From Eubacteriales bacterium (GTDB lineage Bacteria; Bacillota_A; Clostridia; Christensenellales; Aristaeellaceae), in NCBI GenBank assembly GCA_029974855.1, contig JARKQO010000436.1, positions 1 to 11,771 of the forward strand: a stretch of 11,771 nt of DNA, in the 5' to 3' direction. Below are positions 1 through 6,426 of the stretch, piece by piece; within the stretch, counting starts at the first letter, position 1; every line of letters starts with the position of its first letter. The notes under the pieces were generated by a model. It had not been told where the DNA came from, did not search any database, and was given only the letters and a program-made list of their open reading frames with translations. The position numbers and the translations under genes were made by a program.

Positions 1-1131
1 GAGGGCAGCGATGTGGTGCGCAAGGAGATGTACACCTTCCTGGACAAGGGCCAGCGCAGCGTGACCTTAAAGCCCGAAAGCACAGCCGGAACCGTCCGGG
101 CTTTTTTGGAGAGCGGGCTCTATGCCCAGGCGCTGCCCCTGAAGCTGTATTACGTGAACGCCCCCCATTTCCGCTATGAAGCCCCCCAGTCCGGAAGGCT
201 GCGGGAGCACCACCAGTTTGGCATGGAGTGCTTTGGCGCGGCCCAGCCCACCGTGGATGCGGAGCTGATCCGCGTCGTGATGGAGCTGCTGGCGGGCCTT
301 GGGCTGAAAAACCTGGAGGCCCGGGTCAATTCCATCGGCTGCCCCAAGTGCCGCCCCACCTACCAGCAAAGGCTGCGGGAATACCTCATGGCTAAGGAGG
401 ACAAGCTTTGCAAGACCTGCCGGGAGCGGGTCCACACCAATCCCATGCGGGTATTGGACTGCAAGGAGGAGGCCTGCCAGCGGGAGCTTCAGGACGCGCC
501 GGTGATGCTGGACTGCCTGTGCGAAGAGTGCCAAGAGCATTTTGACCTGCTGCGGCAATACCTTTCCTTGGCCCGGGTATCCTATACCCTGGATCCCCGC
601 ATCGTCCGGGGCCTGGACTACTATACCAAGACCGTTTTCGAGGTGACCACCCACATGCAGACCGGGGTGCTCACCGTATGCGGCGGGGGCCGCTACGACG
701 GCTTGGTGGAGGAGCTGGGCGGTCCCCCCATCGCCGGGGCGGGCTTCGGCATGGGCATGGAACGGGTGCTGATGCTGCTGGACCAGCTGCCGGAGGGAGA
801 ATGCCTGTTAAGGCCCCGGCGGGAAGCTCCCCAGGTCTTTGTGGCCGGCTTGCACAAGGGGCTGACTCCCCAGGCCTTTGCCTTGATGGAGGCCTTCCGC
901 AAAGCCGGGCTCCGGGCGGACATGGACCACCAGGGCAGAAGCCTCAAGGCCCAGTTCAAGTACGCGGATAAGCTGGGAGCCCGCTACATGGCCATTTTGG
1001 GGGACGAGGAAGCAGACCGGGGCGTGGTGAAGCTGCGGAACATGGACACCAAGGAGGAATGGGAGGCGGCCTTGGCCGTTGCCCCGGAGGAACTGAGCAA
1101 TCGCATCCGCCTGTCAGGCGAGGAGGAATAG
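1..1131 (+). CDS. hisS: Histidyl-tRNA synthetase, C-terminal ~376 residues (5' end outside window)
   Basis: Class II aminoacyl-tRNA synthetase that charges tRNA-His with histidine in the cytosol. The frame is open from base 1; the first visible residues (GSDVVRKEMYTF) lie in the conserved N-terminal catalytic region, so about 55-60 residues are missing upstream. Visible landmarks are the histidine-specific RGLDYYTKTVFEV motif (nt ~607-645), GGGRYDGL (nt ~684-707) and motif 3 GFGMGMERVL (nt ~745-774), then an anticodon-binding domain from about nt 832. A cysteine-rich insertion typical of Firmicute HisRS is present (CPKC near nt 340, CKTC near nt 412, CLCEEC near nt 514). It ends TAG; aspS starts 3 nt later and its Shine-Dalgarno sequence lies inside the hisS end, so the two are surely co-transcribed. 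Any T-box leader would lie upstream, outside the window. Confidence 0.97.
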   Translation, partial: EGSDVVRKEMYTFLDKGQRSVTLKPESTAGTVRAFLESGLYAQALPLKLYYVNAPHFRYEAPQSGRLREHHQFGMECFGAAQPTVDAELIRVVMELLAGLGLKNLEARVNSIGCPKCRPTYQQRLREYLMAKEDKLCKTCRERVHTNPMRVLDCKEEACQRELQDAPVMLDCLCEECQEHFDLLRQYLSLARVSYTLDPRIVRGLDYYTKTVFEVTTHMQTGVLTVCGGGRYDGLVEELGGPPIAGAGFGMGMERVLMLLDQLPEGECLLRPRREAPQVFVAGLHKGLTPQAFALMEAFRKAGLRADMDHQGRSLKAQFKYADKLGARYMAILGDEEADRGVVKLRNMDTKEEWEAALAVAPEELSNRIRLSGEEE

Positions 1132-1134
1132 GAT

Positions 1135-2904
1135 ATGAACAACCGCACCCATATGTGTGGACAGGTAACGGCCAAGGAAGCCGGGCAGAAGGTGGTGCTC
1201 AAGGGCTGGGTGCAGCGCTCCCGCAACCTGGGCGGGCTGATCTTCGTGTGGCTTAGGGATCATACGGGGATCGTGCAGGTGGTTTTCGACGGCAACGTGC
1301 TGGCCCCGGAGCTGTTCGCTTTGGCGGAGAGCCTTCACGGCGAGTATGTGCTTCAGGTAGGCGGCACGGTGGCCCTGCGGGCCCCGGAGGCGGTGAACCC
1401 CAAGCTGAAAACCGGCGAAGTGGAGGTGATGGCCGAAAGTGCCGCCATCCTCAACGCCAGCAAGACGCCCCCCAGCTCTGTTGAGGAAGAAACCAAGGAG
1501 CAGGAGGCCCTGCGCCTGAAGTACCGCTACCTGGATTTGCGCCGTCCCAGCATGCAGCAGATGCTGCGCACCCGCCACCAGGTGGTGCGCCTGCTGCGGG
1601 AGTACATCGACGGCCAGGGCTTTGTGGAAGTGGAGACCCCGATGCTCACCAAATCCACCCCCGAGGGAGCCAGGGACTACCTGGTGCCCGCCCGGGTGAA
1701 GCCCGGCTGCTTCTACGCCTTGCCCCAGAGCCCCCAAATCTACAAGCAGCTGCTGATGCTCTCCGGCTTGGACAAGTACTACCAAGTGGCCCGTTGCTTT
1801 AGGGACGAGGATGGCCGGGCGGACCGCCAGCCGGAGTTCACCCAGTTTGACATGGAGATGAGCTTCATCGACCCAGAGGACATCCAGGCCATGGTGGAGG
1901 GCGCTTTTGCCCATGTGTTCAAGGAACTGCTGCACATTGACCTGCCCTTGCCCTTGCCCCGGATGACCTGGCGGGAGGCCATGGCCCGCTACGGCAGCGA
2001 CAAGCCGGATACCCGGTTTGCCATGGAGATTTCTGATATCGGCGAAGTGGTGAAGGGCTGTGGCTTCCAGGTCTTTGAAGCGGCCCTGGAAAGCGGGCAG
2101 GCCATTTGCGCCCTCTGCGCCAAGGGCGCGGGCAAGCTCAGCCGCAAGGAGATCGACGCCTTGGGCGAGTTCGTGAAAACCTACCACGTGAAAGGCCTGG
2201 CCTGGGCCGTGGTGAGCGAGGATGGCTCCTTGCGCTCCAGCTTTGCCAAGGCCATGCAAGGGGACAGCATGCAGCGCTTGCTGGATGCCCTGGAGGCCAA
2301 GCCCGGGGACGCGGTCTTTGTGATCGCGGACCAGCGCAATGTGGCCCTCACCGCCATGGGGCAGCTTCGGCTGCGCCTGGGGAAGGAGTTGGGCCTTATA
2401 GACCCCGCCCGCTACGATTTGCTGTGGATCACCGAATTCCCCCTGCTGGAGTGGGACGAGGACAACCAGCGCTTCGCCGCCATGCACCATCCCTTCACCA
2501 ACGTGATGGAGGAGGACGTGGCCCTGATCGAGACGGACCCCGGCGCTGTCCGGGCCAAGGCCTACGACTTGGTGCTCAACGGCGTGGAGATGGGCAGCGG
2601 TTCCATCCGGATTCACCAAAGCGAGCTCCAGGAGAAGATGTTCCGCCTCTTGGGCTTTACCAAGGAGGAGGCCTGGAGCCGGTTCGGGTTCCTGCTGGAG
2701 GCCTTCCAGTACGGCACCCCGCCCCACGGCGGCTTCGCTTTCGGCATCGACCGGATGGTGATGATGCTCACCGGCGCGGAAAGCCTGCGGGAGGTGCTGG
2801 CCTTCCCCAAGATCCAAAACGGCACCTGCCTGATGATGGACACCCCGTCCCCGGTGCAAAAGGAGCAGCTGGACCAGCTGCGCATCCAGACCATTCAGCC
2901 CTAA
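1135..2904 (+). CDS. aspS: Aspartyl-tRNA synthetase, bacterial type
   Basis: Charges tRNA-Asp with aspartate. It is 589 residues, the normal bacterial length, and complete: N-terminal OB-fold anticodon-binding domain (~1-105), class II catalytic core with motif 2 RDEDGRADRQPEFTQFD (223-239), a bacterial GAD insertion (~290-420), and motif 3 GFAFGIDR (533-540) followed by the typical AFPKIQNGTCLMMDTPSPV segment. ATG 1135 is supported by AGGAGG at 1121-1126, 8 nt upstream, inside the end of hisS. Leu32 in the RNLGG motif matches the residue usual in tRNA-Asp-specific enzymes rather than the His of Pseudomonas non-discriminating AspRS, but this is weak evidence. One oddity is FVWLRD at 37-42, where most relatives I recall have IDLRD. 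No terminator follows; a promoter for the next gene starts 16 nt after the stop. Confidence 0.98.
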   Translation: MNNRTHMCGQVTAKEAGQKVVLKGWVQRSRNLGGLIFVWLRDHTGIVQVVFDGNVLAPELFALAESLHGEYVLQVGGTVALRAPEAVNPKLKTGEVEVMAESAAILNASKTPPSSVEEETKEQEALRLKYRYLDLRRPSMQQMLRTRHQVVRLLREYIDGQGFVEVETPMLTKSTPEGARDYLVPARVKPGCFYALPQSPQIYKQLLMLSGLDKYYQVARCFRDEDGRADRQPEFTQFDMEMSFIDPEDIQAMVEGAFAHVFKELLHIDLPLPLPRMTWREAMARYGSDKPDTRFAMEISDIGEVVKGCGFQVFEAALESGQAICALCAKGAGKLSRKEIDALGEFVKTYHVKGLAWAVVSEDGSLRSSFAKAMQGDSMQRLLDALEAKPGDAVFVIADQRNVALTAMGQLRLRLGKELGLIDPARYDLLWITEFPLLEWDEDNQRFAAMHHPFTNVMEEDVALIETDPGAVRAKAYDLVLNGVEMGSGSIRIHQSELQEKMFRLLGFTKEEAWSRFGFLLEAFQYGTPPHGGFAFGIDRMVMMLTGAESLREVLAFPKIQNGTCLMMDTPSPVQKEQLDQLRIQTIQP

Positions 2905-2920
2905 AACGCCGGATCGTTGG

Positions 2921-2949
2921 TTGTCAGAAGGTGCAAAATCTGTTATACT
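2921..2949 (+). promoter_or_regulatory. Sigma-A promoter with extended -10 for the Gls24 gene and probably the genes below
   Basis: -35 TTGTCA at 2921-2926 (5 of 6 match) and -10 TATACT at 2944-2949 (5 of 6 match) are separated by exactly 17 bp, with a TG at 2941-2942 placed as in extended -10 promoters. Transcription would start near 2956, giving a ~65-nt leader. The region is visibly AT-richer than its flanks and lies just downstream of aspS. It is the best promoter in the window and probably drives the Gls24-AmaP-DUF2273-nusB run. Confidence 0.75.
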
Positions 2950-2978
2950 ACGATTTGAACTTGTCTGCTGGATGAGCG

Positions 2979-2995
2979 CTGCCGCCCAGCGGCAG
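2979..2995 (+). other. Small hairpin in the Gls24 gene leader
   Basis: CTGCCGC (2979-2985) and GCGGCAG (2989-2995) form a perfect 7-bp stem around a 3-nt loop, about 25 nt downstream of the predicted transcription start and 10 nt before the AGGAGGTG ribosome binding site. No T-run follows, so it is not a terminator. It may stabilise the 5' end of the transcript or be incidental in GC-rich DNA. Confidence 0.4.
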
Positions 2996-3021
2996 GCAGA
3001 GCCCTAGGAGGTGCGTAGCCC

Positions 3022-3636
3022 ATGGCTGCCAAGAAGGATAATTTGCCCCTCACCCTGGACCAGAACGAGGATTCCACCGGGACCATCACCTATGCCAACG
3101 AGGTGATCGCCGTGATTTCCGGCGTGGCCGCCAACGAGGTGGAAGGCATCGCGGGCATGTGTACCAGCGGGGGGATTTCCGAGGTCTTTGGCCGGAATAA
3201 GAACATCACCAAGGGCGTTCGGGTGGAAATCGGCTCCGAAGAGGCGTCCGTGGATTTGTATGTGATGGTGGAGTATGGCACACCCATTCAAACCGCTGCC
3301 CTGAACGTGCAAGAGAATGTGCGCAAGGCCATCGAAACCATGACGGGCCTTCATGTGGTCCGGGTGGATGTGCATGTGCAAGGCGTGAGCTTTGAGAAGG
3401 AGAACAAGGAGACCTTGGCCTCCTTGGAGGGCGTTTCCAGCCCGGACTTCCGGGAGGGCAAGCACAAGCCCGAAAAGAAGATCAAGACCCCCAAGGCGGG
3501 CCAGGAGCCCCAGGAACCCCAGGGGCACGTGATCTGGGACACCTCGGAGCCCGCGGCCGCCCAGGAAGCCCCGGCGGAACCGGAAGAGGCCGGCCAGGCG
3601 GTTCCTCCCCAGGAGGAAGGCCCCGGGGAAGGCTGA
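3022..3636 (+). CDS. Asp23/Gls24 family envelope stress protein with Pro/Glu-rich tail
   Basis: Member of the Asp23/Gls24 (DUF322) family, abundant cytoplasmic proteins that associate with the membrane through AmaP and are linked to envelope and alkaline stress; B. subtilis YqhY is a relative. The family domain spans about residues 18-123: GTITYANEVIAVISGVAANE near the start, then DLYVMVEYGTPI and the closing helix-strand TGLHVVRVDVHVQGV. Residues ~124-204 form a charged, then Pro/Glu/Ala-rich low-complexity tail, longer than in the compact family members I recall. ATG 3022 has AGGAGGTG at 3006-3013. It is the first gene after the strong promoter, with amaP 95 nt downstream, which favours an Asp23-type membrane scaffold. 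Its molecular role is not settled for the family. Confidence 0.9.
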   Translation: MAAKKDNLPLTLDQNEDSTGTITYANEVIAVISGVAANEVEGIAGMCTSGGISEVFGRNKNITKGVRVEIGSEEASVDLYVMVEYGTPIQTAALNVQENVRKAIETMTGLHVVRVDVHVQGVSFEKENKETLASLEGVSSPDFREGKHKPEKKIKTPKAGQEPQEPQGHVIWDTSEPAAAQEAPAEPEEAGQAVPPQEEGPGEG

Positions 3637-3731
3637 TCCCATGAAAAGCGATTCCCATGCGGAGGAAGCCTTTCCTCTTTGGGCATTGCTTTCCTTTTTG
3701 ACAGGGCGGATGTGTTTGGGAGGCTGAGCCA

Positions 3732-4673
3732 ATGAACATCAAATTCCTGGATCGGTTTTTTGCGGCCCTGACAGGGCTGGTGATTCTGTTTCTTGGCCTG
3801 TGCCTGCTGATTCTGGCTTTGGGGATCTTCCCCTTCCAGGTAGACCAGACCATCCAAGGCTTGCTGCGGGGCGACTTCGTGCCCTGGCAGCGGATTGCGG
3901 CCGTGGGGATCGGGGTGGTCTTGGTGGCCCTGGGCCTCCACAGCCTGTCCTTGCTGTTCCGCAGGCGCAGGGACCGGGGCTTCATCATCCAGCATACGGA
4001 ATACGGGGACATGAGCATCTCCATGAGCGCCATGGAGAACATGGTGAAACGCTGCGTGGAGCCCCATGAGGAGCTGAAGGTGACCCACACCCGCATCTAC
4101 CGCAACCGGGACGGCGTGGTGGTGGGCATTCGCATTTCCTTGGCCAATGGGGTCAACATCCCCCTGACGGTAAACGCCTTGCAAAAGCAGATCAAGCACT
4201 ATATCACCTCCTGCTCCGGGGTGGACGTGAAGGAGGTGCGGGTGATGGTGGAGACCGGGAACCAGCCCGCCAAGAACGCGGAGATGCTGGCCCCCGATCT
4301 GCAAGCTGCGGACGCTTGCGTGGCCGCCCAGAACGCGCCCGTGCCCGAGAGCTTTGCCCCGGTGGCGCAGCCCGTTGGCCTTGGGGAGGAAAAGCCGGGC
4401 AAGGAACCCTTTCATCAGCGGATTTTCCGGCAGGAGGAACCCGCCGAGGCGGTTCAGAAGGCTCAGGCGGCTCCTGAGCCCGAGGTGTTTCCCGAGCCCG
4501 AGGCGGCTCCTGAGCCCGAACCTCAGCCAGAGGCCTGGGAAGCCCAGCCTGTGGCGGCCCCTGCCCAGGAAGCCGGGCCTGTGGATCCGGAGGCCTGGGA
4601 GGGCCAGCCCCAGCCTTTTGAGGAGGTTCCCGCAAGCGATACTCTGGAGGACGATGAGAAGGAGAATGAATGA
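3732..4673 (+). CDS. amaP: AmaP-like alkaline shock response membrane anchor protein
   Basis: Predicted membrane anchor for the Asp23/Gls24 protein. Residues ~9-32 and ~54-76 are hydrophobic membrane segments separated by a short loop, and a basic RRRRDRG patch follows TM2, putting the rest in the cytosol. A soluble domain (~85-176) contains GDMSISMSAMENMV and an alternating-strand segment ending GVDVKEVRVMVE. Residues ~180-313 are a Pro/Glu/Ala-rich tail with APEPE-type repeats, making the protein 313 residues against about 180-200 for the compact AmaP proteins I recall. ATG 3732 is supported by GGGAGG at 3718-3723. The stop overlaps the start region of the DUF2273 gene, so translation is probably coupled. 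Family assignment rests on architecture and neighbourhood. Confidence 0.82.
   Translation: MNIKFLDRFFAALTGLVILFLGLCLLILALGIFPFQVDQTIQGLLRGDFVPWQRIAAVGIGVVLVALGLHSLSLLFRRRRDRGFIIQHTEYGDMSISMSAMENMVKRCVEPHEELKVTHTRIYRNRDGVVVGIRISLANGVNIPLTVNALQKQIKHYITSCSGVDVKEVRVMVETGNQPAKNAEMLAPDLQAADACVAAQNAPVPESFAPVAQPVGLGEEKPGKEPFHQRIFRQEEPAEAVQKAQAAPEPEVFPEPEAAPEPEPQPEAWEAQPVAAPAQEAGPVDPEAWEGQPQPFEEVPASDTLEDDEKENE
4465..4519 (+). repeat. Direct repeat encoding APEPE units in the AmaP tail
   Basis: The 19-nt string AGGCGGCTCCTGAGCCCGA occurs exactly at 4465-4483 and 4501-4519 (period 36). A second exact repeat, GAGGCCTGGGA, lies at 4530-4540 and 4590-4600 (period 60). All are in frame and encode related Ala/Pro/Glu and Glu-Ala-Trp units, so the tail could change length by slippage or recombination. 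Confidence 0.8.
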
Positions 4674-4909
4674 TGGACGAGCGCAAGGGTTTTTGGAACG
4701 ACTGCTTCCGCGTGGGTACGCCGGCCTGCGGCTACACCATGGGCGCGCTGGGCGTTGTCCTGGCTTTTCTGCTGCTTTTCCTGGGCTTCTGGAGGACGGT
4801 GATGGTGGCGGTGTTCTTTGGGGTGGGGTATATGATCGGGGCCAACACCAATAAGACCAAGGCCATCAAGGACTGGATCAACAAGCTTTTCCCGCCCAAG
4901 GGAGAATAA
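4670..4909 (+). CDS. Small DUF2273-like membrane protein of the Asp23 module
   Basis: 79 residues from ATG 4670, or 78 from ATG 4673. The first start overlaps the amaP stop as ATGA; the second has the better spacing (8 nt) from AAGGAG at 4659-4664. The protein has a short polar N-terminus, one long or two short hydrophobic segments (about residues 20-58, GALGVVLAFLLLFLGFW then VMVAVFFGVGYMIGA) and a basic C-terminus (NKTKAIKDWINKLFPPKGE). Size, the FGFW/FLGFW-type turn and position beside Asp23/AmaP match DUF2273 proteins, which recur in such operons. Function is unknown; by context it is a membrane partner of AmaP. Assignment is by pattern and neighbourhood, not by a catalytic motif. Confidence 0.8.
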   Translation: MMDERKGFWNDCFRVGTPACGYTMGALGVVLAFLLLFLGFWRTVMVAVFFGVGYMIGANTNKTKAIKDWINKLFPPKGE

Positions 4910-4931
4910 GAACCTAGAAAAAGGAAATGAA

Positions 4932-5387
4932 GTGTTGAAAGTGACGTCGCGTTCCATTGCCAGGCAAGCGGCCATGCAGCTTCTCTACGAGCGGCTCTCG
5001 GGGGGAGAGGCGGACGACGAATCCCTGGATTTGGTGTATGAGCAGCTTTCCATGGTAGAAAAAGGCGGGCCCGAGGCCCTGGCCCCCTCCCAGGACGACA
5101 GGCGCTACATCGAGGATGTGCTTTCCGGGGTTCAGGCCCATGCCCAGGAGCTGGACCAGGTGATTGAGGAGCACAGCAGCGGGGATTGGGCCCTGGCCCG
5201 GGTACCCCATGTGGATTTAAGCATTCTCCGGCTGTCCGCCTACGAGCTTTTTTACCGGGCGGATATTCCCGACAACGTGTCCATCAGCCAGGCCATGGAG
5301 CTGGCGGAGCGCTACAGCGAGCCCAAGAGCAGCCGGTATATCAACGGGGTGCTGGGCGCCATTGGCCGCAGCAAGCAAAAGGAGTAG
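4932..5387 (+). CDS. nusB: Transcription antitermination factor NusB
   Basis: NusB binds boxA RNA together with NusE (ribosomal protein S10) and supports processive transcription of rRNA operons. The 151-residue all-helical protein shows the family landmarks: RSIARQAAMQLLYE at the N-terminus, the central DRRYIEDVLSGV segment, and the diagnostic LSILRLSAYELFYRADIPDNVSI (split here: LSILRLSAYELFY then IPDNVSISQAMELA), ending YINGVLGAI. There is no ATG start: GTG 4932 sits 5 nt and TTG 4935 8 nt after AGGAA (4922-4926), so either could be used. It begins 22 nt after the DUF2273 gene and ends 3 nt before the TsaD-like gene, whose ribosome binding site overlaps the nusB end. Co-transcription with an Asp23-family gene is also seen in B. 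subtilis (yqhY-nusB). Confidence 0.96.
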   Translation: MLKVTSRSIARQAAMQLLYERLSGGEADDESLDLVYEQLSMVEKGGPEALAPSQDDRRYIEDVLSGVQAHAQELDQVIEEHSSGDWALARVPHVDLSILRLSAYELFYRADIPDNVSISQAMELAERYSEPKSSRYINGVLGAIGRSKQKE

Positions 5388-5390
5388 GCC

Positions 5391-6350
5391 ATGGAGGTCG
5401 TGCTGGGCTTTGACACCAGCTGCTATACCACCTCGGCGGCGGCTGTGGACCGGGATGGCCGGGTGCTGGCTTCCCAGCGCATGCTCCTTCCCGTGGAAAG
5501 TGGAAAACGCGGCCTTCGCCAAAGCGAGGCCGTTTTTGCGCATGTGCGGCAGCTTCCCTTGGTGGCCCGGGAGCTGGGGGAGCGCCTTGCGCCCTGTTCT
5601 CCCTGGATTTGCGCCGTGGCCGCCTCCTGGGCCCCCAAAGAGGGGGAGGACAGCTACATGCCGGTGTTTCTGGCGGGTCTGGGCCAGGCGCAGGCCTTGG
5701 CCGGCCTGCTGGGGGTGCCCTGCTATGAGTGCTCCCACCAGCAGGGGCATATCGCGGCGGGGCAGCTGGGCAACCCGCCCTTGGGGGAGCCCTTTGTGGC
5801 GCTGCACCTCAGCGGCGGCACCACGGAGCTGCTTCTTTCCGACCAGGGAAGGCTGACGCTGCTGGGGGGCTCCTTGGACCTTCAGGCTGGGCAGCTGGTG
5901 GACCGGGTGGGGGTGGCTTTGGGTTTGCCCTTCCCGGCGGGGCCGGAGCTGGAAAAGCTGGCGTTGGCCTGCCAGGAGCCGGCCGGGGCGCTGTTGCCCG
6001 TAAGCTTTGAAAAGGACGGCCTCAGCTGCCATCTCTCCGGGGCGGAAGCCCAATGCCGGCGCTGGATCGCCGCAGGGGAGCTTTCACGGTCGCGGATTGC
6101 CCTGGAGGTGTATGACTTCCTGGCCCGGACCGTGGCCCGGCTTTTGGCGGCAGGCTGCGGGAAGGCCCAAACGGACCGGGCCTTGGTGGTGGGCGGCGTG
6201 GCCTCCTCTTTGTTGCTGCGGGAGCTGCTGGCCCGGCGGCTCCGCAAGGGGGGAAGCCCCTTGGAGGTGGTCTTTGGGAAGCCGGAGTTCAGCGCGGACA
6301 ACGCGGCGGGGGTGGCCCTGCTGGGTGCCAGGCGGCATTGGCGGCTGTAA
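5391..6350 (+). CDS. TsaD-like (peptidase M22/Kae1 fold) paralogue
   Basis: 319-residue actin-like-ATPase-fold protein related to TsaD, the enzyme that transfers threonylcarbamoyl to A37 of tRNA. Retained features: FDTSCYTTS (7-15) at the TsaD ETSCDET position, an HxxxH metal motif HQQGH (116-120), the aspartates of the DLQAGQLVDR segment (163-172), GPELEKLA (184-191) and the C-terminal SADNAAG with Asp303, which matches the third metal ligand. Changed features: CDET is CYTT, so the acidic pair is gone; SGGHT is SGGTT; the GPG loop is missing near 78-88; GGVxxN is GGVASS. These changes suggest a paralogue rather than the housekeeping TsaD, which should be encoded elsewhere. ATG 5391 follows AAAAGGAG (5377-5384) and lies 3 nt after nusB. 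Clostridial genomes often carry such a gene beside nusB; its function is unknown to me. Confidence 0.85.
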   Translation: MEVVLGFDTSCYTTSAAAVDRDGRVLASQRMLLPVESGKRGLRQSEAVFAHVRQLPLVARELGERLAPCSPWICAVAASWAPKEGEDSYMPVFLAGLGQAQALAGLLGVPCYECSHQQGHIAAGQLGNPPLGEPFVALHLSGGTTELLLSDQGRLTLLGGSLDLQAGQLVDRVGVALGLPFPAGPELEKLALACQEPAGALLPVSFEKDGLSCHLSGAEAQCRRWIAAGELSRSRIALEVYDFLARTVARLLAAGCGKAQTDRALVVGGVASSLLLRELLARRLRKGGSPLEVVFGKPEFSADNAAGVALLGARRHWRL

Positions 6351-6394
6351 GAAATGACGAAGGAAAGACGGATACAAAAGAAAGAATCCATAAA

Positions 6395-6408
6395 CCCCTC
6401 ACAAGGGG
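6395..6408 (+). other. Short hairpin in the leader of folD
   Basis: CCCCT (6395-6399) and AGGGG (6404-6408) can pair around CACA in a 76-nt gap (6351-6426) that is much richer in A than its surroundings. The folD ribosome binding site AGGAGG (6415-6420) follows at once. There is no T-run, and I find no convincing -35/-10 pair in the gap. Confidence 0.3.
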
Positions 6409-6426
6409 GAAGGAAGGAGGAGCCCT

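Noticed and set aside
1114..2859. 581-codon open frame on the minus strand opposite aspS
   Set aside because: It mirrors aspS codon structure in GC-rich DNA; its translation is His/Gly/Leu-rich with no recognisable domain, and aspS is certain on the plus strand.
2905..2960. Intrinsic terminator or T-box leader after aspS
   Set aside because: No GC-rich stem followed by a T-run and no T-box core sequence could be found; the only signal is the promoter.
2106..2975. 289-codon plus-strand frame overlapping the aspS 3' half and the promoter region
   Set aside because: Arg/Gly/Pro-rich +1-type shadow of aspS with no motif; it also runs through the promoter.
3698..3703. Perfect TTGACA before amaP
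   Set aside because: No -10-like hexamer at 16-18 bp (the position reads AGGCTG), so not called as a promoter.
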